This document shows, piece by piece, positions 56,751 through 64,000 of a stretch of DNA of 64,000 bases. Numbering within the stretch: the first letter of the stretch is position 1; every line of letters begins with the position of its first letter. Position numbers and translations under genes: made by a program. Source of the DNA: Klebsiella grimontii (GTDB taxonomy: Bacteria; Pseudomonadota; Gammaproteobacteria; Enterobacterales; Enterobacteriaceae); assembly GCF_900200035.1 (NCBI RefSeq), contig NZ_FZTC01000045.1, positions 62,001 through 126,000 of the forward strand, in the 5' to 3' direction. The notes under the pieces were generated by a model. The model had not been told where the DNA came from, ran no database searches, and saw only the letters and a list, made by a program, of their open reading frames with translations.

Positions 56751-57680
56751 ATGGAACGATTAAAACGCATGTCCGTATTTGCCAGAGTGGTGGAATTAGG
56801 TTCCTTTACCGCCGCGGCCCGCCAGCTCCAGATGAGCGTTTCTTCCATCAGCCAGACGGTAGCTAAACTGGAAGATGAGCTGCAGGTTAAGCTACTCAAC
56901 CGCAGTACGCGCAGTCTTGGCTTAACCGAAGCGGGAAAAATATATTATCAAGGCTGTCGGCGGATGCTGTTCGAAGTCCAGGATGTCCATGAACAGCTAT
57001 ACGCGTTTAACAATACGCCCATCGGTACGCTGCGCATCGGCTGTTCTTCAACTATGGCACAGAATGTCCTGGCTCGCATAACGGCCGATATGCTCAAAGA
57101 GCACCCGGGGCTCTCCATCAACCTGGTCACCGGCATCCCGGCGCCGGACCTGATCGCGGACGGTCTGGACGTGGTGATTCGCGTGGGAGCGCTGCAGGAC
57201 TCCAGCCTCTTTTCCCGCCGTCTGGGCTCTATGCCAATGGTGCTCTGCGCGGCGAAAAGCTATCTCCAGCACGCCGGATGTCCGGAAAAGCCGGCGGATC
57301 TCGCCAGCCACTCCTGGCTGGAATACAGCGTCCGGCCGGATAACGAATTTGAAATCATCGCCCCGGAAGGCATTTCAACCAAGCTGATCCCTCAGGGCAG
57401 ATTCGTCACTAACGATCCGATGACGCTGGTGCGCTGGCTAACGGCAGGCGTCGGCGTGGCTTACGTTCCGCTGATGTGGGCGATCGAAGAGATCAACCGC
57501 GGCGAACTGGAGATCCTGCTGCCGAGCTACCAGTCCGATCCGCGCCCGGTGTACGCGCTATATACCGAGAAAGATAAGCTGCCCCTGAAGGTACAGGTAT
57601 GCATTAATTATCTGACTGAGTATTTCGTCGGGGTGGCAAATATTTACCAGGGTATGCGCGGTCGGGGGATAGCCCGCTAG
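56751..57680 (+). CDS. aaeR: AaeR (QseA), LysR-family regulator of aaeXAB
   Basis: LysR-type activator responding to aromatic acids. 309 residues. HTH about residues 18-37 (SFTAAARQLQMSVSSISQTV) and a C-terminal two-lobed effector domain. Divergent from aaeX with a 131-bp shared control region. Its TAG stop overlaps that of the next gene on the other strand. Confidence 0.96.
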   Translation: MERLKRMSVFARVVELGSFTAAARQLQMSVSSISQTVAKLEDELQVKLLNRSTRSLGLTEAGKIYYQGCRRMLFEVQDVHEQLYAFNNTPIGTLRIGCSSTMAQNVLARITADMLKEHPGLSINLVTGIPAPDLIADGLDVVIRVGALQDSSLFSRRLGSMPMVLCAAKSYLQHAGCPEKPADLASHSWLEYSVRPDNEFEIIAPEGISTKLIPQGRFVTNDPMTLVRWLTAGVGVAYVPLMWAIEEINRGELEILLPSYQSDPRPVYALYTEKDKLPLKVQVCINYLTEYFVGVANIYQGMRGRGIAR

Positions 57681-58423
57681 CGGCCAGAGCCTGCGAAAAA
57701 GGGTAATAACGTATTATCAGGCCCGGCATCGGAAATGATCTGCGTCACGTCGCGGAGATTGCCGATGCGCACCTCGCCGGAGCGATGAAATTTGCTTTTG
57801 TCGATTAACAATAGCGACTGTGCCGCCCGTTTCAGCAGCAGCGATTTGTAAGCGGCATTATTGGCGCTGGAATCCCAGAGCACGCCGTCGTTATCGATCC
57901 CCTCGCAGGAAAAAATGAATAGATCGATCTCCAGCGATTTGACCTGCGATAACAGCGCAGGGTTAACGTAATAGCCATATTGACGCTGAAGCTGACCACC
58001 GGCGCTGATCAGTTGGATCCGCTCACGGCGGCCCAGCTCTACGCAGACCGGATGGCTGTTGGTAAACACTGTCAGGTTACTATTCGGTAGCTGACGCGCC
58101 AGAAACCAGCAGGTTGAGCTGGCATCCAGCGCGATCGTCATGCCTTCATCAATCCACGCCAGCGCGGTACGGGCAATATCAGATTTATGGGCATAATGGC
58201 TTTTCACGCGGCGATGAAACGGCTTCTCGCCGTTGTGATTATCGCGCAGGAGAACGCGCGCCTGTCCGTGGCTACGCTGGATACTCCCCTGTTTCTGCAG
58301 CTCGCTCAAATCGCGACGAACGGTCTCGATGCTGACCTGCAGAAGCTGGGATAACGCTTCAGTAGTTAGGGTGTGGTGCTGACTGAGTAACTCGACTATC
58401 TGCTGCTGACGCGCGGCTTTCAT
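57677..58423 (-). CDS. DeoR-family transcription regulator of unknown target
   Basis: 248 residues from MKAARQQQIV, the canonical DeoR-family start; longer in-frame versions run into tldD. HTH about 6-55 (LTTEALSQLLQVSIETVRRDL) and a DeoR-C sugar-phosphate sensor domain with DASSTCWFLA, TNSHPV, EGID and the LIDKSKF motif. The stop shares the CTAG with the aaeR stop. It may be cotranscribed with yhdP-tldD (58-bp gap with a hairpin). No transporter or sugar gene lies beside it and E. coli K-12 has no such gene here. Confidence 0.88.
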   Translation of the reverse strand: MKAARQQQIVELLSQHHTLTTEALSQLLQVSIETVRRDLSELQKQGSIQRSHGQARVLLRDNHNGEKPFHRRVKSHYAHKSDIARTALAWIDEGMTIALDASSTCWFLARQLPNSNLTVFTNSHPVCVELGRRERIQLISAGGQLQRQYGYYVNPALLSQVKSLEIDLFIFSCEGIDNDGVLWDSSANNAAYKSLLLKRAAQSLLLIDKSKFHRSGEVRIGNLRDVTQIISDAGPDNTLLPFFAGSGR

Positions 58424-58444
58424 CGCGACCCCGCGGAGGTGATG

Positions 58445-58471
58445 TGCGCTTTCGCCGCGAGCGAAAGCGCA
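58445..58471 (-). other. Perfect hairpin between tldD and the DeoR gene
   Basis: TGCGCTTTCGC / GCGAAAGCGCA, 11-bp stem with a five-base loop. It has no U-tract, so it probably stabilises the tldD mRNA end or is a weak terminator. Confidence 0.65.
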
Positions 58472-58481
58472 TTGAGAGGTA

Positions 58482-63813
<5,332 letters not shown>

Positions 63814-63891
63814 GCATCTCTCCTTGTCAGCCTGTTACGCGTCATCCTTTCGCCCGCCTCTTTATCCCGACATCAGCAAGCAAACGGATGA

Positions 63892-64000
63892 TTACATCAT
63901 TACGACATCAAACTGCTCTTGATTATAGAGCGGTTCAATTTGTACTTTGACCTGCTTACCGACAAAGATCTCGACTTCTGCCAGCGCGTGCGACTCTTCC
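63892..64000 (-). CDS. rng: Ribonuclease G, C-terminal end only
   Basis: The last 35 codons before the window edge read ALAEVEIFVGKQVKVQIEP then LYNQEQFDVVMM and a TAA, the C-terminus of E. coli RNase G (16S 5'-end maturation and mRNA decay). The rest lies beyond base 64000. Precedes yhdP by 78 bp on the same strand. Confidence 0.93.
   Translation of the reverse strand, partial: EESHALAEVEIFVGKQVKVQIEPLYNQEQFDVVMM

Overview
The window is an enterobacterial chromosome segment. Nearly every protein in it is the close counterpart of an Escherichia coli K-12 gene, in E. coli order (ftsH, greA, dacB, obgE, murA, mla, lpt, rpoN, arcB, gltBD, sspAB, rplM-rpsI, degQS, mdh, argR, aae, tldD, yhdP, rng). 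The high G+C, the enterobacterial REP elements and a Salmonella/Klebsiella-type tartrate-oxaloacetate decarboxylase block between degS and mdh point to the Klebsiella/Raoultella/Enterobacter/Salmonella group. The species cannot be fixed by eye. No prophage, insertion sequence, CRISPR array, rRNA or tRNA gene was seen.

Layout. 1-9.4 kb: C-terminally cut ftsH and rlmE, divergent yhbY, greA with its attenuated leader, dacB, the rplU-rpmA-yhbE-obgE run, ispB and sfsB. 9.4-14.2 kb: the mlaFEDCB lipid-transport operon, then ibaG-murA. 14.4-22.3 kb: yrbG-kdsD-kdsC-lptC-lptA-lptB-rpoN-hpf-ptsN-rapZ-npr, which joins Kdo synthesis, LPS export, sigma-54 and the nitrogen PTS. 22.4-27.4 kb: mtgA-elbB, the sRNA gene arcZ, arcB and yhcC. 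28-34 kb: gltBD, followed by the decayed remains of a GltF-type (DUF1120) gene. 34.5-41.4 kb: sspAB, rplM-rpsI, zapE, zapG, degQ, degS. 41.5-50.1 kb: the accessory catabolic block. 50.2-64 kb: mdh, argR, two tandem yhcN-type genes, yhcO, aaeXAB/aaeR, a DeoR-family regulator, tldD, yhdP and the 3' end of rng.

How it works together. The accessory block encodes a DASS-family anion transporter, a two-subunit iron-sulfur tartrate dehydratase/fumarase, and the three-subunit biotin Na+ pump oxaloacetate decarboxylase (OadGAB). This is a complete route from imported tartrate to oxaloacetate to pyruvate with Na+ export. Two unlike GntR/FCD regulators lie upstream, and a predicted promoter with a GntR-type palindrome precedes the transporter gene. 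At the far end, beyond a REP pair, sits a CitG-like protein that has lost the motifs conserved in active CitG. mdh, next to the block, acts on the same oxaloacetate pool.

I found no convincing wholly new system. The points most worth following up are the CitG-like protein, the unequal regulator pair and predicted operator, the 14-bp inverted repeat before oadG, the DUF1120 gene relic, and the tandem YhcN pair.
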